NCBI GenBank assembly: GCA_023101885.1
Contig: JALPQD010000234.1
Coordinates: 744,001 to 808,000, forward strand
From: Typhlomys cinereus
Taxonomy: Eukaryota > Chordata > Mammalia > Rodentia > Platacanthomyidae
Length of the DNA: 64,000 nt
Direction of reading: 5' to 3'
Position numbers and translations under genes: made by a program. How positions within the stretch are numbered: position 1 is the first letter of the stretch; the number at the start of each line of letters is the position of its first letter. Shown piece after piece: positions 54,893 through 64,000 of the stretch. Below the pieces are notes generated by a model. It ran no database searches, had not been told where the DNA came from, and was given only the letters and a program-made list of their open reading frames with translations.

Positions 54893-56858
54893 TCCAGTAA
54901 ATTTCGAAAGAACTTTGCATAAGTTTTTAAAGAACTCTTACATATGCAAGTGTGTATGTGCTTATGGTATTTTATGATTTTACCGTTAGCACATATTAGG
55001 ATGTTTTATGTATACAACACTGAACATGGAGAGCAACATTATTATTTTCTTGTACTTGACTCAGGCTGTATGAATCTCCAGCTTGCCAGGACTCAATGCT
55101 CTGGAAGATTCCTTGTTTCCATTCCACAGACACACGTTCGGCAAGCCGCTGCTTCTTCAATATGGATTAGTGGTTTGCAAAGAGCAACATAAATTACCCT
55201 CCACAGGATTCAAGGGAGACAATATTCAAAGGTGGAAGGAAAAAGTTCATTCCAGGTATGAGACACAGACCATAAAATGCTGGGAGATGAGCCAGAGAAA
55301 TATTGGCCGGAGTATTGAACAAAATAGCATTCTTCTGAAAGATTAAAGACCAGACACACTATTAGGATTGTTGATTGAAGCCTGAGCTTTAACTATGAGG
55401 GATGGGAAAGCACCAAATTTAACTAATAACTCATATCCTGGGCTATGATCCTAATCACATATGCCAGAATATAGAAAGAATAATGTTATTATAGAATTGT
55501 TCTCTCAGTGGAGACTAAGGAACCCTAAGGATTTTTATGAGAAGTCTTCGTTAGTGAGTTTTTCTTTCATTTTCCTTTTCTTTTGGACTAAAGAGCTTCC
55601 AATTCAAACCCCATTGAGATTTGCTCATCAGTAGTTGTTAAGCTTTCAATATATTTTGACAAAAGGATGCAATAATAATTATTGTATTGTGCGTGCTTGT
55701 AGCAGCCTCGACTAGGGTGTGCAGAAAGTGGGGAGAAGAAGCAATCACTTTGGGTATTTTATTAACACATTTGTTATGTGAGGTGACATTGGTTACATCA
55801 AGCATGCATAACCATCTATTCTAGGGTATAGAGCTTTTTCATAAAACAGCATGAGTGTCTCATGCCAAAGCAATATGAATGTGGGAGACGATCCATCATA
55901 GATTAATAAAGGAAAGACACCATCATTTTACAAAATGAGACATGAAAGGCGCCTGTTCTGATTGCTGCCAGGGGTGGTCTGAGAAACAGCCTTGACTGGA
56001 GTTAGTTTCAAGGCATTTGTATTCGGGGTGAGGATGGCATTGCCACGGGCACCGTGGTGTGCAGGGAGCCCCAGGCTTTTGCAAACATGAGCTCTGGAAT
56101 CTACGTGGAGCATCTTCTCTGGACAAGTTTGCTCAGGTCAGCTTGTCGCCTCGCCGGGCTGAACTGAAGCGTCTATACAGTGAGGGGTTTGGCCAAAATC
56201 TTCCCCAGAGTCAGAATATTATCACCTTATCCCTTGACCCGAAAGAGAAATAGGGTTGCACCGACCACCCTGGGGACTGCTTACGTGGGGTGGTCAATTT
56301 CCAGAGGTCAATGTCCACCTACCAGAGAGCACTATGGGAAATGCTTACCGGGGAGGGTAGAATGGAGGAGTGACCGGCAGATCTCCGGCTGCAGCCTGTA
56401 AGGAGACAGTGAGGCATGCTGGAATAATCTGTTCATCTTTGCATTGTTCTTCCAATTTGAGGAGAAAGTGCTTCCGGGATCGAGCAAGCAGAGCCAGACA
56501 GGGAGAAACTCAGCTCAGAGTGTGTGTACATGAGTGCGTTAGTGTGTGAGCCGTTCCTGCTCATTCCTCCATTTGCACGGGAGAGAGACACGTGGTCCCC
56601 GCAAGCTCCCCTTGCTCTCCAAATGTTGCACAGCAGACTCGACGTGGCTATTCAAGACTGAAAAGTGTTCACAACTGTTCCTGGGGAAGTACAGATGCAG
56701 AGCAAAGTGTTTTGTTGACCTAAAGCCGTCCTTCTAATGGAGGAATGAAAAGCTTGGCTCTCAGAAAAATGTTTATGGTCTGGTAGCCCTTTCAGAGTTA
56801 TAGTTCTGGGCCTACCATACTGGACACACAGGGATTTGAAGGTAAGATAGTGCTACAG
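54893..56858. other. Unique non-coding sequence, about 2 kb
   Basis: No gene or dispersed repeat recognised; all frames are short. Confidence 0.42.
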
Positions 56859-57140
56859 GGCTGCAGAGATGGCTCAGGGGTCAAGACTCTGCCTTACAAG
56901 CAGAAGGACCTGAGTTTGTTCCCAGGTTCCATGCAAAAATACCAGGCAGCCTGCACTTCTGGCCCTACTGGGCAGAGCCTGGAAAATCCCTGAGCAAAGC
57001 AAAAACAAAGTAGAATTATCTAGGTTGGTTCCTGAACTTACTCTTGGTTCTCCACAGGGACAGTAGTGCCCTCTGATACACAGGCACACACACACACAGA
57101 GTAAATAAATTAATTAATTAATTAAAAATAAGATTAAAGT
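56859..57140 (+). mobile_element. tRNA-derived SINE, older subfamily, with target duplication
   Basis: GCTGCAGAGATGGCTCAGGG, GGACCTGAGTTTGTTCCC, GGGCAGAGCCTGGAAAATCC and GTGCCCTCTGATACAC lead to a CA tail and (TTAA)n-type end with AATAAATTAAT. TGCTACAG at 56851-56858 and 57143-57150 is the target duplication. Confidence 0.8.
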
Positions 57141-57150
57141 AATGCTACAG

Positions 57151-57864
57151 AAAAAAAATGTTCAAGACTGTAGTTTGTAACCATAGGTCAAATCAGACAG
57201 AAAAATTTGGTGTCTGGACAATGAATGTATCTGAAATACTTCTTCTTTTGAAAGTCTGAGAGTAACTTTGAAAGAAGAGACATAGAATTTAGCAGCGAAT
57301 ACCATGAAGTTTGGAATATTAGCAATGACTTGACCCTTGTCTAGTTTAAGTTTTCAGGCTAGATGATCTGACTCGGAGAAATGGAAAGGTGTTTTCTGCC
57401 TCCCAGGGATGTGAAGACCACAAGAGGTGTTGTACGGAGCATACTTCAGAGTGTGGAACACAATGCCAGATGTGTTATCAGTCCAATCTTTTCAAATGTT
57501 TATTCACACATAGTAGTTGCTCAAGAAGCCTGTCTTTGATCTGTGGTCTCTGTTGTCATAGACTTGGAAAATACAGCACATCTTGTTTATTATTGACATG
57601 ATTAATCAGTGCAACTTCATAAAAAGGATTAGGTTCTTACAATCCCACAAACAAACCCGTACATCATCATCCTTTTTGTGTGGAACTGTTTGGTGGTAAA
57701 GGCCCAGTGAACTCCACAAGCCTGCTAAGAATTCTAGGAAGGCGAAAGTCACGGAGAGTGTCCAGGCTAAGTCTGGGTGGGAGGAAGGAGCTTACGAGTT
57801 GAAGCAGTGATTCAGAACTGCTTAGACATGCCAGCCCCACCACCGCCGATTCCAGATCCAGATC
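57151..57864. other. Unique non-coding sequence
   Basis: No gene or recognised repeat. Confidence 0.4.
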
Positions 57865-57990
57865 TCTTCTTTCTCTTTCTCTTCTTTCTTGTCTCCTCTT
57901 TCACGACCTCCTTTCCTTCCCCTCTCCTCTTCTCTCCTCTCTTCTTCTTCCTTCTTCCTGTGCTCCATTCTCTTTCCTTCCCTTCCCACT
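57865..57990. repeat. CT-rich pyrimidine tract
   Basis: About 125 bp of mainly C/T sequence (TTCTTTCTCTTTCTC, CCCCTCTCCTCTTCTC), imperfect. Confidence 0.75.
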
Positions 57991-58099
57991 AGACGGTATT
58001 TTCATGGGCAAGCCATGAGACAAACAGGCTGAATCTAGCCTAGGCGGGGTGGGTCTTTTTTGAATCCATGTGTACTTTCAAAGTGCTTCCTGCAAAACC
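57991..58099. other. Short unique spacer
   Basis: No feature seen. Confidence 0.4.
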
Positions 58100-58750
58100 T
58101 CAGGTTTCTAAGATAGCTGTAAAACTTTTCATTGAATTCAATGCTTGACATGCGGTTCCTTCATTTCACAAGGTGTAACTGAAATGAAACAGAAACAAAA
58201 CGTCTTAAAATCCAACAAAAACAAACACGAAACCTGCGATTGGGTAACTTTTGATGCTTTAGAAAGTTACCAGCATACCCCGCATGCCGAAGATAACTTG
58301 CTTTCAAGCTGATTTCTGGTTGTGAGGCTTCTTATTTATTTGCACATACACACGACCTTTCTGAAAACGTGTAATTGATTGGGCGGAAGGGGGTTGTCTC
58401 AGGCCTTTGTTGCATGTCAAGCCTACACGTGTCTGATCCTGTAAAGTTATTCAAGTGAGCTCACCGGCTCAGCACGTGGATGCTTAGCTCAATTAAATGC
58501 CACCCGGAGCTCCGGCACATCTGCTTTTATCCTGCCTTATTAGACAAGTGTGCGAACTCCACGCACAGCACCATGATTATATTGCACAAAACACAGTGTC
58601 AGATGTCACTTGCTGAAATTAAGTATACCCACAAGTAATCGTTAAAATCGAGGCGAAGCAATCGCTTCTCAAACTGGAGATTGATCATGAATTAAAACCA
58701 GGAAGTTTGGGGAGGAAATACGATTTCACGGTAGATATCAGGAATCCTAC
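58100..58750. other. Repeat-free segment, strongest candidate conserved non-coding element
   Basis: The 650 bp contain no dispersed or simple repeat. Transcription-factor-like cores are dense: GTGTAATTGATTGGG, GCTCAATTAAATGCC, TGATCATGAATTAAAACC, CACAAGTAATCG and a CATGATTATATTGCA stretch. CpGs are kept (AAAATCGAGGCGAAGCAATCG) where the surrounding old DNA has lost them. This is what a developmental enhancer often looks like; it is inference from composition. Confidence 0.36.
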
Positions 58751-59244
58751 CAAGATCAGATGACTTGAGTCAAGCCACATCAGCCGCAAGTGTACGGTTC
58801 AGACAAAGCCTCCTTGTATTTGAGAAATTAGACTTCGGGATGTGTGCTGATGGGTGAATGCTGGCCAATTCTGCAATGAAATCTTGACCATAAAATGGGA
58901 CACTTGGCGTCCGTGACTGCCATTTCAGTCCTTCCATGCTTTGGAAAGAGTGCACTTAAAGATGTAAATCTGTCAACCAAAGAGTGTTTAGAGCATGATT
59001 GGAAGCTAGCTTGCCGTAAGTAAAGGAACACACAGGAGATATCAGAAAATCCTCATCCAGCCTGGCAAACGGTGAATGTGCCCCATTACCCTCGACAAAT
59101 GCTTCTGGAAAAGACTAAGAAATTGCTCCTGAAGAGTGAGTTCAAACAGCGAATTATTTGAATCTATTGCAATTCAAGTACTTGCAGGTACAAAGATTGT
59201 ATGGCACGACAGTGTGCTTTTAGTAAGATATGACTAGAATTTAT
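58751..59244. other. Unique non-coding sequence
   Basis: No gene or recognised repeat. Confidence 0.4.
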
Positions 59245-59325
59245 ACATGTACGCGTGCATATACATGTATATATACACACACATATATACACATGCACAC
59301 ACACATGTACATATACATATATATT
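59245..59325. repeat. TATACA/CACATG-type compound microsatellite
   Basis: Mixed ATACATGTATATATACAC and CACATGTACATATAC blocks, alternating purine and pyrimidine in large part. Confidence 0.82.
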
Positions 59326-59389
59326 GCTGGGTAAAGCTATTTAAGTACATAAAGCAGGAAAAGGAATCTTTTTGTTAATTTTTGCTTAT
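59326..59389. other. Short AT-rich spacer
   Basis: No feature seen. Confidence 0.4.
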
Positions 59390-59602
59390 TTTATTTTTAT
59401 GTTTTATCTACTTTGTTATTTACTCACTGAGACAGAAAGAGAGAGAGAAGATGCATGCCACAGCACACAAGTGGAGGTCAAAGGTCACCTTTCAGAAGTC
59501 AGTTCTCTTCATCCACCACGTGGAACTCTCGGGTTTGAACTCAAGTCTTCAGGTGTGAGCCGCAGGCACCTCATCTGCTAAACTGTTTTCTCCAACCTTT
59601 TT
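59390..59602 (-). mobile_element. B3-like SINE, reverse orientation
   Basis: GAGGTCAAAGGTCACCTTTC, CAGTTCTCTTCATCCACCAC and GGTTTGAACTCAAGTCTTCA with the degraded inverted head follow the B3 order. Confidence 0.6.
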
Positions 59603-60688
59603 ATCTTAATTTTAGAAATAAACCATCAAATAAGTTAGCTAAACCATATAGGATTAAAATTAGCATCGAGCCAGTAATAAAAAAATCATGGGAATTTCGC
59701 TCCATATAAGAGCAGTTGCCAAAATAATTCCAAATAATTGTGGTGGGTTGTGTAGACAGCTACTTGCTGGCAGCAGATTAATGAGCATCTTTCAAAGCAG
59801 CATTTGGTTTTGCGATAGGTATTGCCAATTTTTGAGACTTACTCGTCCTAACACAGAATTTTAATATTATTTGTGGTTTTGCATTTGGGTTCCAAAATTC
59901 ACTTTTCAGCTGAAGTTAGTTGGTCCTGCCAAGACAACGTCTTGCTACAAATCTTTCAAATGAGGAAAGGGAGAAAAATTCTTCTCTCCTGGTCATAACA
60001 CTGTTAACACAATCTCACTTAAAGTGTGGTCCTGCTTGTTTTTGTCCCTTCCAGACGGGTCTCATCAATTGAACACACTCAGTGTGCAGTGCCAGCTTGT
60101 GACGTTCATTTCATGTTCCTCTGCATAGGAAATGTCAGCAGACAAACTGAAACTTAAAGTTTGAATTCAGTAAATAAAGTAAATTGGATCCTTGTGAGAC
60201 ACTGTGTAATTGTGGAACAGAGATAGGGGCATTGCGATCCCATCAGATTCTTCTGATTTATTACTGAATAACTGGATATGCAAGCCTGATGTGTCATGTA
60301 TGTTTATATAACAGTGGAGGGTCACAGAGAAAAGGCTATCAAATGTAGCTGTGAGATATTGCTGACTGTTCATATCTCAAACAAACATTTTTGTTCTCCT
60401 CCTATTCTTCCACTTCCTCCTCCTTTTCTTCCTCCTGCCCCTCTTCCAAGTTGATGAATATAACTGAAGATGAGGAGGAGGGTGTTACAACTCAAAGGTC
60501 ACCAGTTGTCTGTGTTTCCCTGATTCTCTTTATTTCAAACAATGTAAACAAACATAAAAGTTAAGTATATAAAATATACATAATAAATTTTATATTTTAT
60601 ACCTACATATTTTACATATAAAATTATATAAAAGTGTTACCACAACTATAAGCACCAGAACTTGATTTCAAAGTTCTGAGTACAACAT
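59603..60688. other. Unique non-coding sequence, about 1.1 kb
   Basis: A short pyrimidine run at 60396-60450. No gene or recognised repeat. Confidence 0.4.
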
Positions 60689-60705
60689 CACAATCTTACT
60701 TTCTT

Positions 60706-61387
60706 TTTTAAAATTTTTGTATGTGTGCATGTGTGTACATGTGCATGTATGTGAGTACATGTGCATATGTATGTATGTACATGAGTGTGTATGGGTGAGT
60801 GTGTATGTGTGTATTGTGCATGTGTGTATGTGTGTGTTGTGTGTGTGTGTTGTGTATGTGTATGTATGTGTGGTGTGTGTGTGGTGTGTATGTGTGTGTG
60901 TGTGGTGTGTGTGTATGTGTGTGTGGTATGTGTATTTGTGTATGTGCGTGTGGTATGTATGTATGTATGTGTGTGTATGTGTGGTATGTGTATTTGTGTA
61001 TGTGTGTGTGGTATGTATGTATGTATGTGTATGTGTGTGTGTGGTATGTATGTGTGTGTGTGTGTATGTGTGTGTATGTGTATGTGTATGTGTGTGTGGT
61101 GTGTGTATGTGTATGTGTGTGTATGCATGTGTGCGTGTATGTGTATGTGTGTGCGTGTGTGTATGTGTATGCGTGTATATGTATGTGTGTGTATGTGTAT
61201 GTATGTGTGTATGTGTGTATGTATGTGTGTGTATGTGTGTGAGTGTATGTGTGTGTGCGTGTGTGTATGCGTGTGTATGTATGTGTATGTATGTGTATGT
61301 GTGTGGGCGTGTGTATGTGTACATATGTGTGTGTATGTGTATGTGTATGTGTGTGTGTATGTGTGTGTGTATGTGTATGTGTGTGTC

Positions 61388-61418
<31 letters not shown>

Positions 61419-61467
61419 TGTATGTGTGTGTGTATGTGTGTGGTCTATGTGTGTATGTGTGTGTGTA

Positions 61468-61499
<32 letters not shown>

Positions 61500-61684
61500 T
61501 GTGTATGCCCTTATGGAACCCCCAGGGTGACACAGGGATCACCTTGGATCATTCTGGACTCTCCCAGGCTCTGCCCACTGGGGTCCCCATTTCTGCCTGG
61601 CATTTTTACCTAAGATCTGGGACCTGAACTCAGTTCCTTTTGCTTGTGAGTCAAAGGCTTTAATCTGAGCCATCTCTCCAGTCC
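60706..61684 (-). mobile_element. tRNA-derived SINE with a hugely expanded TG/TATG tail
   Basis: CACAATCTTACTTTCTT (60689-60705) and CACAATCTTGCTTTCTT (61685-61701) match at 16 of 17 positions. Between them lie about 790 bp of TG/TATG repeat and then the SINE body GGCTCTGCCCACTGGGG ... GAGCCATCTCTCCAG. The repeat is therefore the grown tail of this one SINE. The body is shortened compared with full-length copies. Confidence 0.85.
60717..61510. repeat. TG/TATG compound microsatellite, about 790 bp
   Basis: Alternating TG, TATG and TGTATG runs with a few CG and TGGT interruptions. A 58-bp block containing GGTATGTGTATTTGTGTATG is duplicated (60925 and 60983). Both strands stay open for 218-298 codons, giving Cys/Val/Met or Thr/His repeats without biological support. 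Confidence 0.96.
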
Positions 61685-61701
61685 CACAATCTTGCTTTCT
61701 T

Positions 61702-61774
61702 CTCCTTGACTGAATTTGGGGCAAATATTACATGTTCAAGCTTCAGTAAAATCACACTGAAACAGAAAGTGGCA
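61702..61774. other. Short unique spacer
   Basis: No feature seen. Confidence 0.4.
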
Positions 61775-61915
61775 TACTTTTTTTTTAAACACAGGATCTC
61801 ACACTATAGGCTAGCATGGCCCAAACTTACCATGTAGCCCAATCTGACTTTGAAGTCACGGCAATTCTCCTGCCGTAGCCTGTCCAGTCCCGGGATGGTG
61901 GCTCTGACCTCTGTT
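61775..61915 (-). mobile_element. B1-like SINE, reverse orientation
   Basis: A T-rich start, ACACAGGATCTCACACTATA, ACCATGTAGCCCAATCTGAC and TTCTCCTGCCGTAGCCTG follow inverted B1 from its A tail towards the head. Confidence 0.58.
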
Positions 61916-62548
61916 GGCCACGCACGAGTTTTGATTGCTGGAGCATCTGCCCGGGATGTCTCACTTCGCTTGCCTCGTTTCCCTTGCGTAGTGTGCTGTC
62001 CTTTATTTGTATCCATGAGCGGCAACGCATGTGCTGGTGCCCGCGGATGCTGAGGGTGGACAGCTGGACAGATGTGCGAGGAAAGCCATCTTCCTCTGGG
62101 GAGAAGCGTGAGCCCTGTCGCACTCTGCAAGAAGAGAACCCAGCAGCGAAGCTCCTGGGACCAGGAGCACCCGGCCAGAAGCTGCCATTATCCCCTGAGG
62201 AGGCTTAGCAAAGCGAACAGGCAGAGACAGAACAAGGCACCATTTGCTCAGGAGTGAGTTGGCCTCTGCTGAGAAGCCTGGGTGTTTCTCCATGGCTATT
62301 GAAAGAGAAAAGGCAAAAATGGAACAAAAGGGAAAAAAAACCTCGCAGTCTGTGGAGGCTCCACGCTGCTTTGAGAACCGCCAGCACATACTACGTAGAA
62401 CATTCTACACATGATGAGAGGAACTTCCAAATATTTATTAATCACCAGCATGTTCCTGGGCACTCAATGAGAAATAGATAAGGTGTATTACATAACCCCT
62501 TAATCCTCATAAAGTTGAACACTGACTCTGAAAAAAATCAGCTGCGAT
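61916..62548. other. Unique non-coding sequence
   Basis: Overlapping frames of up to 128 codons on both strands lack domains. No repeat recognised. Confidence 0.4.
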
Positions 62549-62602
62549 GATAAAAACACACACACACACACACACACGCACACACACACACGCACACACG
62601 GG
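62549..62602. repeat. (CA)n microsatellite
   Basis: CA run with CG and GGG interruptions. Confidence 0.9.
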
Positions 62603-63258
62603 CACAATCCATAAATTTCTTTTGATGATAGATCAGATGTTCCTTAGCCTAAAGATGAGCATGGTAAGATATGCTTATAATATAGCATGGTTTATGATAG
62701 AACTCCGGAACAGCAAAAGACTTCCAAACGGTGCACCATTGGCTTGGAGTGTGATAGGAACCGAGAAAAAGAAGACCCCAAAGTGTGCTAAGTTATTGTA
62801 GGACATGCTCTCCGATTGTAGAAGGGCAAGACTCAGACTGGTGAAATGTGGCATTTCCCCAAGGGCCATCCAGAATATTCTTTTAGGTCTTGTCTTGAGT
62901 GACATCAATTTGACAGTTGGATGGTCATGATGGCCGTGGGTCTAACGTGGGAAGTGGCCGTGTCATGGATCAGGATTTGCACTTGTTTCTTTTTCATTTT
63001 TCTAGACAGCTGCCTGGGAGGCATTGTCGCAGTGGTCTGGTGGTTACTTGGAGTACACAGTATAGCTTAGGTAGAGCGAGAGGACAGATATTCATCTGTT
63101 GAATACAGTCATACATTTATGCTAGCTGCTCTTGCCTGATGAAATTAGCAATTATTGTCTGCAGAGGCAATGTTAACTTGAAAGGGAAAGAGGAAAATCA
63201 GCACTGAGGTGACTTATGAACAGGGTGAAACTTTCTCCCTTTTCCCTTGGATTCCATC
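62603..63258. other. Unique non-coding sequence
   Basis: No gene or recognised repeat. Confidence 0.4.
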
Positions 63259-63672
63259 TGTTATAGTTAAACACAGGTGACAACTTGACTGTTGAAGGTT
63301 TGAGCTCTGGGGATAGTTGCAGAGAGTTGATGGTTGAGTTAAGCCCAGAGCAAACCTGAAGGAGATTGTCTAGCTGATGGGGAAGACCCAGCCCATGGTA
63401 GGTGGGATTAGGCCCTGGATAAATCAGAGAGCTGGTTGAGAGAGTCGGTATCCTTCTGCATACTTGGTCAGACATGCTGGTCTGGCAAGTAAGGATTGTC
63501 CAGCCGTTATGCAGTGATGGTGTGGCCAGTTCCCTCGGCCCTGGTGTTGGTGCGTGCTCGCCTGTCAAGCTGGACTAAGAACTGTAACCAGTAATCGTTA
63601 AGGAAATAAACCCCTTGTTCCCTTAAGCTGTGTGATGGTCACTCATCAGCAGCCATGCAGGCGACTGCAACA
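63259..63672 (+). mobile_element. Solo LTR family A, full length
   Basis: 414 bp, from TGTTATAGTTAAACAC to GCGACTGCAACA. It carries AAATAAACCCCTTGTTCCC at 63605-63623, holding the polyadenylation signal. Flanking CCATC (63254-63258) and CCTTC (63673-63677) match at four of five positions. Clearly the same family as the element that opens the window. Confidence 0.75.
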
Positions 63673-64000
63673 CCTTCCCTGCCCAGCAATGCCCAGCGTC
63701 CGTACCTTTCCCCCCTGAGAATGCCCGGGGGCGGGCAACGCAAGGTGCCTTCCCACCCTGTCTTCTCCGGTAGACTTCCTTTCCCGGCAGGATGAGATCT
63801 TGGTGCCTTTTCCAAGTGTGGCTCGCTCATAAAGACTCAGCAGGACAAGCATTCCCTCCACCACACCTCACGCCATTCCTCCAGCGAAGCCCATCAGCGA
63901 CTTGAGTCTGTGACTCTCTCTCGGTGAGATCGTGTAGAGAACACAGGCTCTTTTTTGTTCCTGAAAATTCCACAGAGGTTTCATGAACTTGACTCGAAAG
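63673..64000. other. Unique non-coding sequence to the window edge
   Basis: Somewhat CpG-rich (CCCGGGGGCGGGC near 63725), with short frames only. No gene recognised. Confidence 0.4.

Noticed and set aside
60668..61627. Reading frames of 147-298 codons on both strands encoding Cys/Val/Met or Thr/His repeats
   Set aside because: They are translations of the TG/TATG tail of a SINE. Frames stay open because the repeat contains no stop, and both strands are open equally.

Overview
This window looks like non-coding nuclear DNA from a rodent. I found no protein-coding gene, rRNA, tRNA gene, CRISPR array or bacterial-type operon that the sequence supports. Translated reading frames are short, and the longest ones (up to about 298 codons) lie in dinucleotide or polypurine repeats. 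The rodent assignment rests on the repeats: a tRNA-headed, B2-superfamily-like SINE beginning like GGCTGGAGAGRTGGCTCAGG; B4/RSINE1-, B3-, ID- and B1-like SINEs; LINE-1 3' ends with a G-rich polypurine tract; and MaLR/ERVL-type solo LTRs. The dominant SINE is not mouse or rat B2. It carries its own body (inverted as CTCCGCCCTACCAGGACC) and a long CA tail followed by AATAAA-containing A-rich sequence. A myomorph rodent outside Mus/Rattus, such as a dipodoid, or possibly a geomyoid, is my best inference; the species cannot be fixed from the window. Older mammal-wide MIR copies are also present.

Layout. 0-5 kb: a solo LTR, a LINE-1 3' end, a B4 SINE split by a second LTR copy, a third LTR in inverse orientation with a 5-bp target duplication, and two MIRs. 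5-14 kb: mostly unique sequence with a (GAAA)n tract, a 26-bp minisatellite and a CA cluster. 14-17 kb: MaLR-type LTRs, a LINE-1 end and MIRs. 17-30 kb: SINEs of both orientations, a (CCTT)n tract, a LINE-1 end and a small 36-bp duplication. 30-36 kb: two LTRs, each interrupted by a SINE with a perfect target-site duplication. 35.7-36.1 kb: a 16-bp minisatellite of about 20 units. 38-41 kb: a Z-DNA-prone tract and a nearly perfect 174/200-bp tandem duplication carrying CA repeats. 41.5-43.2 kb: a decayed endogenous retrovirus remnant and a 421-bp LTR that truncates an older solo LTR. 43.3-45 kb: an LTR fragment and the longest LINE-1 end. 49.4-50.3 kb: an LTR carrying a 577-bp polypurine tract. 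60.7-61.7 kb: one SINE whose tail has grown into about 790 bp of TG/TATG repeat. 63.3-63.7 kb: a full-length copy of the same LTR family that opens the window.

The parts do not work together as a pathway. The window records layered retrotransposition: old MIR, then B1/B4/B3 and LTRs, then the young SINE subfamily, whose insertions are datable by nesting. Several repeat-free, homeodomain-site-rich segments (near 6.6-7.0, 26.8-27.2, 31.75-32.3, 39.2-39.6 and 58.1-58.75 kb) are candidates for conserved non-coding elements, which would fit an intron or an intergenic region. That last point is inference only and depends on an alignment I cannot run.
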